A program made the translations under genes and the position numbers. Positions 6,602-13,503 of a stretch of 14,772 nucleotides of DNA are shown here, in pieces. The stretch covers positions 1 through 14,772 of the forward strand of contig JAESRR010000186.1 in NCBI GenBank assembly GCA_016764535.1, in the 5' to 3' direction. Each line of letters opens with the position of its first letter. The first letter of the stretch is position 1. The DNA is from Cohaesibacteraceae bacterium. GTDB lineage: Bacteria; Pseudomonadota; Alphaproteobacteria; Rhizobiales; Cohaesibacteraceae. The notes under the pieces were generated by a model. That model did no database searches and was not told the origin of the DNA. It saw nothing but the letters and a program-made list of their open reading frames with translations.

Positions 6602-8068
6602 ATGTGGATTTTGATCAAACCAGTAATGTTGCTTTGTGCTTTCAGTTTTATTGTCGGCATCGGCTCAATTGCATTTGCCGGTGATCCGGTAACAACAGAA
6701 CAGCTCTTCCAGTCGGCTCAATCTTCCAAACTTCGCGCCGATAATGCCGACGTTTATGCTGTCAGGTCCTACCGGGACGCTGCTGCGCGCGGTCATACTG
6801 ACGCTCTGGAACGCCTTGGCTTCATGTATGAGCATGGCCGGGGAATAGACCAGAGCTTTCGCAAGGCACTGATATGGTATCGCAAGGCTGCCAAAAAGGG
6901 GCATAAATTCGCTCAGGAACGTATCGGGTTTTTCTATCAACACGGTCTGGGTGTCACGACAGATACAAAACAGGCGCAGGAATGGTATCGCAAAGCCAAC
7001 AGGCCAGACCAAACCAGCGAACAAAATAACCCCGACAGAATTTACAAATATGGTGACGTCAGCAAAGGCTTGAAACGCCAATTTGTTTCATCCCTTGTTT
7101 CCGCACAGAACGGCGATATTGATGCTCAACAACGCATTGGATCAATGTTTGAATATGGCAGAGGTGTTACGCAAAACCAAAAGAAAGCAATTATCTGGTA
7201 CCGCAAAGCAGCCGAACAGGGCCACGCAATCAGCCAAAACCATCTTGGCAATTTATACGCCAACAGCGACGATGATTCTCCAGACTACAAACCGGCGGTG
7301 GCATGGTACCGCAAGGCCGCCAACCAGGGACTGGTTGCTGCGCAATTCAATCTCGGTAATATGTACACCATAACATTTCGCTATGGATACGGCGTTGCTG
7401 AAGATCCAAAGCAGGCGTTTGAGTGGTATCAAAAGGCTGCCAGTCAGGGCCATGCCGGAGCGCAATATGAACTCGCGCAACTGTATCGATTTGGCAGCGG
7501 TGTTGCAGAAGACAGAAGCCTGGCAACTTACTGGTATACGCAAGCAGCCGATCAGGGTGACCCGGCCGGGCAGGAGATGCTCGACCATATAAACGGGGTC
7601 GACCCCGATAACTCAGAGCCTTCCCCTCCGACTTTGGCGCGCAAAATCAAGTCCGCTGAACAAGGGGATGCTTCTGCGCAAATCAAACTCGCCCGCTTGT
7701 ATGAAAATAGCGTTGGCAGAACTCCAGACCACAGGAAGGCTGTTTACTGGTATCGCAAAGCAGCAGTCCAGGATGATGTGGATGCGCAATATGCCCTTGC
7801 CAGCAAGCTGGAAAAAGGCGAAGGCACAGCAATAAATCCGCAGGAAGCCGCGGAATGGTATTTCACCGCAACAAGCCTCGGGAAATTCGGAAGATACTAT
7901 TATTCATTGACCGAAAGGGAGCAGGACGACTGGAACCCTGCATCTCTAATGGCGTTTCAAACATTGCTCCGCAATGCCGGGTATTATACCGGTTCCATTG
8001 ACGGAGAAACCGGCCCGGGCACCAAAGCCGCAATCAGGGAACTTTGTGATTGCATTTTTGGAAGTTAG
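6602..8068 (+). CDS. Exported Sel1-repeat protein with peptidoglycan-binding-like C-terminus
   Basis: This 488-residue protein has a signal peptide (residues 1-26, ending IAFAG). About eight Sel1-like repeats follow, near 67-102, 103-135, 173-208, 209-244, 245-284, 285-320, 357-392 and 393-428, with the hallmark LGxxYxxGxGV...KAxxWYRKAAxQGH. Sel1 repeats are alpha-helical solenoids that mediate protein-protein contacts. Residues about 444-484 (LMAFQTLLRNAGYYTGSIDG, then GPGTKAA and LCDC) resemble the start of a PG_binding_1 domain. The same tail ends the caspase-like protein at 9823-11496. Repeat 4 is unusual, with acidic NSDDDSPD in place of the glycine loop. The ATG at 6602 abuts GAGG; a TTG at 6611 has better spacing and aligns with the second Sel1 gene, so the start may be three codons later. 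Exact function is unknown. Confidence 0.8.
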   Translation: MWILIKPVMLLCAFSFIVGIGSIAFAGDPVTTEQLFQSAQSSKLRADNADVYAVRSYRDAAARGHTDALERLGFMYEHGRGIDQSFRKALIWYRKAAKKGHKFAQERIGFFYQHGLGVTTDTKQAQEWYRKANRPDQTSEQNNPDRIYKYGDVSKGLKRQFVSSLVSAQNGDIDAQQRIGSMFEYGRGVTQNQKKAIIWYRKAAEQGHAISQNHLGNLYANSDDDSPDYKPAVAWYRKAANQGLVAAQFNLGNMYTITFRYGYGVAEDPKQAFEWYQKAASQGHAGAQYELAQLYRFGSGVAEDRSLATYWYTQAADQGDPAGQEMLDHINGVDPDNSEPSPPTLARKIKSAEQGDASAQIKLARLYENSVGRTPDHRKAVYWYRKAAVQDDVDAQYALASKLEKGEGTAINPQEAAEWYFTATSLGKFGRYYYSLTEREQDDWNPASLMAFQTLLRNAGYYTGSIDGETGPGTKAAIRELCDCIFGS

Positions 8069-8132
8069 CAAGAAGCGATGATTAATCGCCGTAAGCCGAT
8101 CCATTGCGGATTTTGGCTTGCGGAGGGGTTTT

Positions 8133-8354
8133 GTGCTTTTGCAGATAATCCGGCGGTGGCAATTCAGAAAACTGCCAAAGCAGCACCGACCGGTAATTTC
8201 TGCGGCTGTTGATACATTGCAAGACCTGAAAACCGCGCGCAATATCAAACGCCTGACCAATCATCAAAGTGAATACAAGTTACGGGTGGGCAATTACCGG
8301 GTGATTTTTGATCATTTTATTGGCTTGAAAATTATATCTACCAGGGAAGTGTAA
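8133..8354 (+). CDS. RelE/ParE-family toxin, probably shortened at both ends
   Basis: The predicted protein is 73 residues. A perfect GGAGG at 8122-8126 lies 6 nt before a GTG at 8133, which decides the start. The core FRKLPKQ, NIKRLTNHQSEYKLRVGNYR and VIFD is the classic RelE/ParE pattern; such toxins cleave mRNA at the ribosome or poison gyrase, and are neutralised by the adjacent antitoxin. Two oddities stand out. The N-terminus is several residues shorter than usual before the KLPK helix. The protein also stops at STREV just where relatives continue with a basic tail of the kind VKKRxExxY. The next codons after TAA read AAC AGG, so an AAA-to-TAA change could have truncated it. Toxicity is therefore doubtful. 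The antitoxin begins 6 nt after the stop. Confidence 0.65.
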   Translation: MLLQIIRRWQFRKLPKQHRPVISAAVDTLQDLKTARNIKRLTNHQSEYKLRVGNYRVIFDHFIGLKIISTREV

Positions 8355-8360
8355 AACAGG

Positions 8361-8708
8361 ATGACCGGCGATATTGATGTGCAAATTTTATATGATGACG
8401 GCAAACCGGTATTTGCTGTTTTGCCCTGGGAGGATTATCGCCGCCTGATGCGCAGGGCCGATATGCGACCAACCGTGCCCCATGAAGTCGTTGAAGCTGT
8501 GACGATTGAAGGCGTTCCGGCAATCAAAGCGTGGCGAGAATATAGACAAATGACACAGGCCGAAGTGGCGGAGCGTGCCGGGATTACCCGGCCTGCCCTC
8601 GCGCAGCATGAGACAGGCGAGAATTCAATGCGTCAATCCACTCTTGAAAAACTGGCGCAGGCGCTGGGCGTGGTGCCCGAACAACTGACTTTTGACGATG
8701 ATGACTAA
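8361..8708 (+). CDS. XRE-family antitoxin of the RelE-type pair
   Basis: This 115-residue protein has an N-terminal part (residues 1-35: VQILYDDGKPVFAVLPWEDY, then RRLM) resembling the Phd/RelB-like segment of antitoxins that bind RelE-type toxins. A helix-turn-helix of the Cro/C1 type spans about 57-105 (MTQAEVAERAGITRPALAQH, ending LAQALGV), and the tail is acidic (FDDDD). Such antitoxins neutralise the toxin and repress their own operon. The toxin-first order with a 6-nt gap is usual for HigBA-like pairs. No clear ribosome-binding site precedes the ATG (AGG abuts it), so translation may be coupled to the toxin. The antitoxin looks complete although the toxin may not be. Confidence 0.8.
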   Translation: MTGDIDVQILYDDGKPVFAVLPWEDYRRLMRRADMRPTVPHEVVEAVTIEGVPAIKAWREYRQMTQAEVAERAGITRPALAQHETGENSMRQSTLEKLAQALGVVPEQLTFDDDD

Positions 8709-8866
8709 TCAAAAATTCGTGCGTGAGCGGTGCTAACGGGCGGTTTTATTACACCGGATAATTATATGAGCCGGATATGCATCTCTCAGGCGTCGTTCAG
8801 GTTTCGTTCAGCCCCGCTGAAGGAGATTGGCGATCAAAGGATTCTGTCTGTAATTCAGAATTTGGC

Positions 8867-9661
8867 ATGGTGTTCGGAGGATCGTTTGTTTTGATCAGGG
8901 CTGTTATATCAATTTGCGTTCTGCTTGGCTCATTTGCCAACACGCTGACTGTCCAGGCTGCCGGGTCGGTTTCTCCCGCAGAACAAATTGTGCCGATATT
9001 GCCCCACCTCCGTGGCAAGAATTTAAACGGAAACTATCCCAAATACAGATTGTCCCATCAGGTAGCCGCACAACAGGGTGATGCCGAAGCCCAGTACAAT
9101 CTCGGTCTTTTGTACTCCGGGGGTAAAGGTGTTGCGAAAGACTACCGGCAAGCTGTCAAATGGTATCGCAAGGCCGCTGAGCAGGGATATGTTTTCGCGC
9201 AAAACAATCTTGGATTTATGTATCAGACCGGTCGTGGAGTCATCAAGAGTCACAATCAGGCCGCGCTTTGGTATCGAAGAGCCGCCAGACAGGGACATGC
9301 ACGCGGACAATATAATCTGGGCCTTTTATACTATTATGGCAACGGCGTTCCACAAAACTTCCGCGAAGCTGCGATATGGTATCGCAAGGCAGCCGGACAA
9401 GGGCACAGAGCAGGCCAGTTCAATCTTGGATACATGTACGATTATGGCAAGGGCCTTGGCAAAAACCACATCCAGGCTGCGACATGGTACACAAAGGCTG
9501 CGGACCAGGGGCATCGCGCCAGTCAGTACAATCTTGGAATTTTATACGAATTTGGCAAAGGCGTTACGATAAACCATCAGCAAGCGATCTACTGGTACAG
9601 GAAAGCCGCAAAGCAGGGACATATCAAAGCTCGAAATCAACTCCGAAAGCTGCTCAAATAG
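8867..9661 (+). CDS. Exported Sel1-repeat protein (short)
   Basis: From ATG 8867 the protein is 264 residues. A signal peptide runs through LIRAVISICVLLGSF and TVQAAG (cleavage near residue 32). From residue 73 there are five full 36-residue Sel1 repeats in perfect register and a sixth partial one ending the protein. They are very regular, each of the form QYNLGLLYxxGKGVxxxxxQAxxWYRKAAxQGH. Start choice is open: TTG 8891 has GGAGG 10 nt upstream and gives a tidier signal peptide (MIRAVISICVLLG), while ATG 8867 and ATG 8777 lack good sites. Unlike the other two Sel1-bearing proteins nearby it has no peptidoglycan-binding-like tail. It is probably a periplasmic adaptor; partners are unknown. 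It follows the antitoxin gene and precedes the caspase-like gene by 161 bp. Confidence 0.8.
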   Translation: MVFGGSFVLIRAVISICVLLGSFANTLTVQAAGSVSPAEQIVPILPHLRGKNLNGNYPKYRLSHQVAAQQGDAEAQYNLGLLYSGGKGVAKDYRQAVKWYRKAAEQGYVFAQNNLGFMYQTGRGVIKSHNQAALWYRRAARQGHARGQYNLGLLYYYGNGVPQNFREAAIWYRKAAGQGHRAGQFNLGYMYDYGKGLGKNHIQAATWYTKAADQGHRASQYNLGILYEFGKGVTINHQQAIYWYRKAAKQGHIKARNQLRKLLK

Positions 9662-9748
9662 TATTTGAAACATGAGCGCGCACTGCTGTGCGGGAGATTG
9701 CTCCCCTTCCACCTGCAAACCCCGTTCATTTCCCATTCAACAAAAATA

Positions 9749-9761
9749 TACAATACTTGTA
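9749..9761 (+). promoter_or_regulatory. Possible -10 element and small dyad upstream of the caspase-like gene
   Basis: TACAAT at 9749-9754 is one base from TATAAT and lies about 70 bp before the ATG at 9823. It overlaps a small palindrome, TACAA-TAC-TTGTA. The -35 position holds only a weak TTCATT. This is offered as a candidate promoter because the caspase-like gene is separated from its upstream neighbour. Confidence 0.25.
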
Positions 9762-9822
9762 ATACGCGAGATTCTACACGTAACTGTGCGGATCGGTACC
9801 GCGTTTGGGGGGACTGCCTGTT

Positions 9823-11496
9823 ATGATATCTCGGCTCATCACATACACATTTGTATGGGTTTCACTAATAGTGGTGACACAGGTAAATGCTGCAAGCCGT
9901 GTCGCTTTGGTCATTGGCAATTCGGCCTATACCGAGGTCACAGCACTTCGCAACCCTTTGAACGACGCAAATGCCCTCGCACAATCGCTAGAGGATCTCG
10001 ATTTCAAGGTCGTGCTGGGCATTGATCTTGACCATCGCTCATTTGCAAAAATAATTCGCAAGTTTGAGAAGGTTTCTACCGGAGCCGATGTAGCACTGTT
10101 TTTCTATGCCGGGCATGGTCTGCAAGTCGATGGCTCCAACTTTCTGTTGCCGGTAGATGCCGCGATTGAGAGTGAAACCGACCTGGCATTTGAAGCAATT
10201 GACCTCAATATAGTTCTCAAAATGATGGAGCGTGAGAAGCGGATCAATCTGGTATTTCTGGACGCATGTCGGGATAATCCGATGTCCCGGAGCCTGTCTC
10301 GATCCATGGGCACGCGGTCATCATCAATTGGAAGAGGACTTGCTCAGGTCAAAAGCGGCTCGGGTACACTCATTGGCTTTGCCACTGAACCCGGCAACGT
10401 CGCACTCGATGGCGAGGGTACGATAAACAGCCCGTTTACGACGGCTCTTCTTAAGCATATCAAGACTCCCAATCTGGATGTTGCACGGCTCATGCGTCGC
10501 GTGCGGGTCGACGTGATGGAAGCAACAAATGGCCGTCAGGTTCCATGGACAAGTGAGTCCCTCACCAGTGATTTCGCGTTTAATACGGGGCGTTCAATTG
10601 CAGTGGTTCCAGCAAAACCCGATTTGCCCGTCAAGGCAGCCGTCATAGAGCCGGTGGTGATTGGTTCCAAAACCAATAATACCCAAACAGAACTGGCGTT
10701 ATGGGATGCCGTGAAAAACAGCAATAGCGTAGAGCTGCTGGAGGAATATCTAAAGCAATACCCCAAAGGAAAGTTTGCTGTTGTCGCACGGTTTCATATC
10801 AAAAACCTATCGCGCGTCAAAACCGCTGCTATTTCAGACGTACCCTTGCCAACAATCTCAAAGAAAACCACGCTCCAATCTCGAAATGCCAGCATAATAG
10901 CCTGTGATCTTGCTGCTGCCGTCCCGTTTAATCCCGACAATCCAGACAACGTCCCCGGTGTATCGTGGAGGGATTTGAGAGCATCGAATGCCATTCAGGT
11001 CTGTGAAACTGCGCGAGCAGAAAACCCGCAAAATTTAAGAATCGCATTTCAGTTGGCGCGTTCATATCAGCGGGGTGGTCAATATAAATCAGCTGCAACT
11101 CTTTATAAACAGGGTGCTGCTGCCGAATACACTTTGGCGCAAACCAGCCTGGCGGAAATATATTTTTTTGGCAAAGGCGTGATGAAGGACCGAAAACAGG
11201 CAGCAAATTGGTATCGCAAGGCTGCTGAACGGGGGGATGCGTACGCGCAAGACAGACTTGCATTTATGTACGAAAAAGGATGGGACATCACAAGAGATCC
11301 AAAGCTGGCCGCTGAATGGTATTACAAAGCCCTTGCTGGCAAACTGAAAAGGGTTTCAAAAATGGATTGGGACATTTCAACTCTGAAAGAGTTACAGCAG
11401 CTTCTCCAAAATTCCGGGTATTATGGCGGAGTGATTAACGGCAAAATGACCACGGGCACAAAGCGTGCAATGGCAGCGCTGTGTAACTGCGGTTAA
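9823..11496 (+). CDS. Secreted caspase-fold peptidase (C14) with Sel1 repeats and PG-binding-like tail
   Basis: This 557-residue protein has a signal peptide (1-24, ending QVNAA) and a caspase p20-like domain at about 25-255. VALVIGNSAY opens the fold, His98 lies in FFYAGHGL and Cys149 in FLDACRDN; both catalytic residues are present. Such peptidases cleave after basic or acidic residues. A WDAVKNS...EEYLKQYPKGKF helical segment (292-322) follows, then a helical region with CDLAAAVPFNPDNP (361-374), two Sel1 repeats (about 436-507) and a tail LQQLLQNSGYYGGVING with GTK and LCNCG (524-557). That tail matches the end of the 6602-8068 protein. The start is ATG 9823, preceded by GGGGGGA; an in-frame TTG at 9805 lies before that site and is rejected. 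The domain order is like that of rhizobial caspase-Sel1 proteins. Substrate and role are unknown. Confidence 0.88.
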   Translation: MISRLITYTFVWVSLIVVTQVNAASRVALVIGNSAYTEVTALRNPLNDANALAQSLEDLDFKVVLGIDLDHRSFAKIIRKFEKVSTGADVALFFYAGHGLQVDGSNFLLPVDAAIESETDLAFEAIDLNIVLKMMEREKRINLVFLDACRDNPMSRSLSRSMGTRSSSIGRGLAQVKSGSGTLIGFATEPGNVALDGEGTINSPFTTALLKHIKTPNLDVARLMRRVRVDVMEATNGRQVPWTSESLTSDFAFNTGRSIAVVPAKPDLPVKAAVIEPVVIGSKTNNTQTELALWDAVKNSNSVELLEEYLKQYPKGKFAVVARFHIKNLSRVKTAAISDVPLPTISKKTTLQSRNASIIACDLAAAVPFNPDNPDNVPGVSWRDLRASNAIQVCETARAENPQNLRIAFQLARSYQRGGQYKSAATLYKQGAAAEYTLAQTSLAEIYFFGKGVMKDRKQAANWYRKAAERGDAYAQDRLAFMYEKGWDITRDPKLAAEWYYKALAGKLKRVSKMDWDISTLKELQQLLQNSGYYGGVINGKMTTGTKRAMAALCNCG

Positions 11497-11530
11497 TCCG
11501 ATTTAACTATCCTTAATCCGGGAGAGTGAT

Positions 11531-12010
11531 ATGAAACATGCTGCCATATGTCTGGCAATGTTTGGACTGACCATTAATCCTGCAAATGCATTGGAATGCA
11601 CGCAGGAAAAGGCAATTTATCAAAACGGCAATGGGTTTGAACTTCGATTTATTGCGGGTGAATACGCCACGACACCATATCTTTTAAACCTCACAAATTT
11701 GACGTCAGGTGAAACATACGCAGGACAAATTGTGTACGGGAATGGATTTTCTGTGCCACACACATCTATTGGGTCGGGGTGCAAGATCAATGAATACAAC
11801 ACATATGATTGCAAGCTGGATATTTACGAAGATCTGATTTATCAAATTAACAATAATCATGCAGAAATGGGTGTTCCAGGTATGGGCACCCCGGCCGTCA
11901 AAGCTGTTTTGTTTCCCGGATTGCAATATCAATTCTATATGGCCTTTCGAAGTTCTCCCGATACAGATCTCCCGCTGGATGCGTTCAAAATCTCTGCCTG
12001 TAGCGAGTAA
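11531..12010 (+). CDS. Small exported four-cysteine protein, unknown function
   Basis: I do not recognise this 159-residue protein. It has a clear signal peptide (1-20, cleavage at ANA before LEC). The mature chain has four cysteines (23, 84, 94, 157), enough for two disulfides. It is rich in Tyr, Asn and Gly with alternating polar and hydrophobic residues, suggesting a small beta-sandwich in the periplasm or outside. GGAGAG lies just before the ATG. It starts 34 bp after the caspase-like gene's stop on the same strand with no terminator between, so the two are probably co-transcribed. It could be a substrate, inhibitor or partner of the protease; that is inference from position only. Confidence 0.7.
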   Translation: MKHAAICLAMFGLTINPANALECTQEKAIYQNGNGFELRFIAGEYATTPYLLNLTNLTSGETYAGQIVYGNGFSVPHTSIGSGCKINEYNTYDCKLDIYEDLIYQINNNHAEMGVPGMGTPAVKAVLFPGLQYQFYMAFRSSPDTDLPLDAFKISACSE

Positions 12011-12015
12011 ACACC

Positions 12016-12822
12016 TCACCGCCCTTCATAAACCGGTGCACGACGTTCCATCCATGCGGTGAGCGCCTCCAATGTATTATTCGACGCGGCAACACGCGCG
12101 AATTGCTCCCCCTCAATCTGTAACCCGTCATGCAGTGAAACATTCAGCCCGCGATTAACAGCGGAAAGGATCGCCCTCGCCGTTCCTGCTGAATGGCAGA
12201 TAATCGATTGCGCCATCGCAAATGCCTCCTTCATCAACTCACCATGCGGCACGACCTTGTTGACCAACCCCATTTCGAGTGCCGTCCGGGGTGAAAAGCT
12301 GTCCCCTGTCAGCAATAATTCCAGCGCCCTTTTGCGCCCGGCGACACGCGGCAGTCGCTGCGTCCCGCCAAATGTCGGTGGAATGCCCAGTTTGATTTCC
12401 GGCTTGGCAAACATCGCCCGATCACTGGCAATGGCCAGCGCCACGGCTTCGGTAATTTCACAACCGCCGCCAAAGGCAATACCGTTTACCGCTGCGATGA
12501 TCGGTTTGGGGAATGTCTCAAGCCGTGTGGTCATCGCCTGTCCGCGCCGAACGAAGGCCTTCATCACCACATCCACCCCCTGGGCAATGCTCGATGAAAA
12601 CTGTTCAATATCACCCCCGGCACTAAAGGCTCGCTCCCCTGCCCCGGTGAGAATTACCGCTCGAATGGTTTGGTCGTCTTCAATTTGATCAAGCAATAAA
12701 AGCAGGCGATCAATGGTGGCGTAATCAAGCGCATTGAGTTTTTCCGGGCGATTAAGTGTCAACAAGGCAATCGCGTCGCGTACTTCAAATAGAACAGGAT
12801 CAGGCATGGTTCCAACTTTCAT
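12016..12822 (-). CDS. Enoyl-CoA hydratase/isomerase family protein
   Basis: This 268-residue protein has the crotonase fold. The oxyanion-hole elements are FSAGGD (66-71) and NGIAFGGGCE (113-122). Both catalytic glutamates expected of a true hydratase are present: Glu122 (GGGCE) and Glu142 (KPEIKLGIPP), followed by FGGTQRLPR. It would add water to trans-2-enoyl-CoA in beta-oxidation or a related CoA pathway. Start 12822 or the in-frame ATG at 12807 are both possible; the second has GGA close by. Its 3' end lies only 5 bp from the convergent gene at 11531-12010. It is divergent from a TetR regulator with a dyad in front of that gene, so that regulator may control it. Exact chain-length preference is unknown. 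Confidence 0.9.
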   Translation of the reverse strand: MKVGTMPDPVLFEVRDAIALLTLNRPEKLNALDYATIDRLLLLLDQIEDDQTIRAVILTGAGERAFSAGGDIEQFSSSIAQGVDVVMKAFVRRGQAMTTRLETFPKPIIAAVNGIAFGGGCEITEAVALAIASDRAMFAKPEIKLGIPPTFGGTQRLPRVAGRKRALELLLTGDSFSPRTALEMGLVNKVVPHGELMKEAFAMAQSIICHSAGTARAILSAVNRGLNVSLHDGLQIEGEQFARVAASNNTLEALTAWMERRAPVYEGR

Positions 12823-12858
12823 AATCGGGGCTTGATCTCGATGCTGAAACAGTTTTCA

Positions 12859-12888
12859 ATGTATGTACACTCACTGGTCGGTATACAT
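12859..12888. promoter_or_regulatory. Imperfect palindrome before tetR, probable operator
   Basis: ATGTAT at 12859-12864 pairs with ATACAT at 12883-12888 about a common centre. The inner parts (GTACAC against GTCGGT) pair only partly, giving 8 of 12 matched positions per arm. It ends 3 bp before the TetR ATG at 12892 and lies in the divergent region with the enoyl-CoA hydratase gene. Size and place fit a TetR-family operator. Confidence 0.45.
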
Positions 12889-12891
12889 AAT

Positions 12892-13479
12892 ATGAAGACA
12901 ACAGTTTCCCCTACAAAAATCGCAATCACCGAGGCTGCCAACAAACTGTTTTATGCCAAAGGCATTCGTGCAGTGTCTGTTGACGCGATCGCTGAAAAGG
13001 CGGGCCTTACCAAGAAGACGCTGTACTATCATTTTAAAAGCAAGGACCTGTTGATCGAAGCCTATCTGCAAGCCCGGGCCCGGCCTAATCTGGATGCTTT
13101 CAAATCCTGGTTTGAGGATGCAAATGGTTCCCTGCCTCAGCGTATTGAGGCAATTTTTAGTAATCTTGAGGTCCATGCCAGTCACCCCAAATGGCGCGGC
13201 TGCGGATTTTTGCGTACAGCCGGCGAACTCGCCCATTTACCCGGACACCCGGCAATCAAGGCTGCGTCAAATCACAAAAAGAATGTCGAAGCCTGGCTGA
13301 CTGACATATTGCATGATGGCGGTTGCGATAATCCGCCCCTGCTCGCCCGTCAGGTTCAGATGTTGATCGATGGTGCATTCACCATTGTCCTCGTCCACCA
13401 TGACACTGCCTATGTTCGCGATGCAGGCAAAGCTGCCGCGATGCTTGTTTCCGCTAATCTGCCATCATCAAATCACTGA
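12892..13479 (+). CDS. TetR/AcrR-family transcriptional regulator
   Basis: This 195-residue protein has an N-terminal TetR helix-turn-helix at about 8-55 (VSVDAIAEKAGLTKKTLYYH, then FKSKDLL). The C-terminal ligand-binding domain begins near residue 60 and contains WRGCGFLRTAGEL (101-113), a pattern found in a TetR subgroup. The ATG at 12892 is preferred over 12832, since the longer form would place coding sequence across the candidate operator and adds no conserved residues; the ribosome-binding site is weak either way. It is divergent from the enoyl-CoA hydratase gene and 24 bp upstream of an AEC carrier, so it may repress both together with itself. The ligand is probably a small organic acid or acyl-CoA, which is inference only. 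Confidence 0.9.
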   Translation: MKTTVSPTKIAITEAANKLFYAKGIRAVSVDAIAEKAGLTKKTLYYHFKSKDLLIEAYLQARARPNLDAFKSWFEDANGSLPQRIEAIFSNLEVHASHPKWRGCGFLRTAGELAHLPGHPAIKAASNHKKNVEAWLTDILHDGGCDNPPLLARQVQMLIDGAFTIVLVHHDTAYVRDAGKAAAMLVSANLPSSNH

Positions 13480-13503
13480 CCAAATTTAAGAGACCACTCA
13501 AAT

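Noticed and set aside
9078..9572. 164-residue frame inside the short Sel1 gene
   Set aside because: It is a shifted reading of the 108-bp Sel1 repeats. Its periodic look comes from the repeat DNA.
12059..12688. 209-residue open frame on the plus strand
   Set aside because: It is antisense to the enoyl-CoA hydratase gene, whose catalytic motifs are intact. The frame is a shadow of its codon usage.
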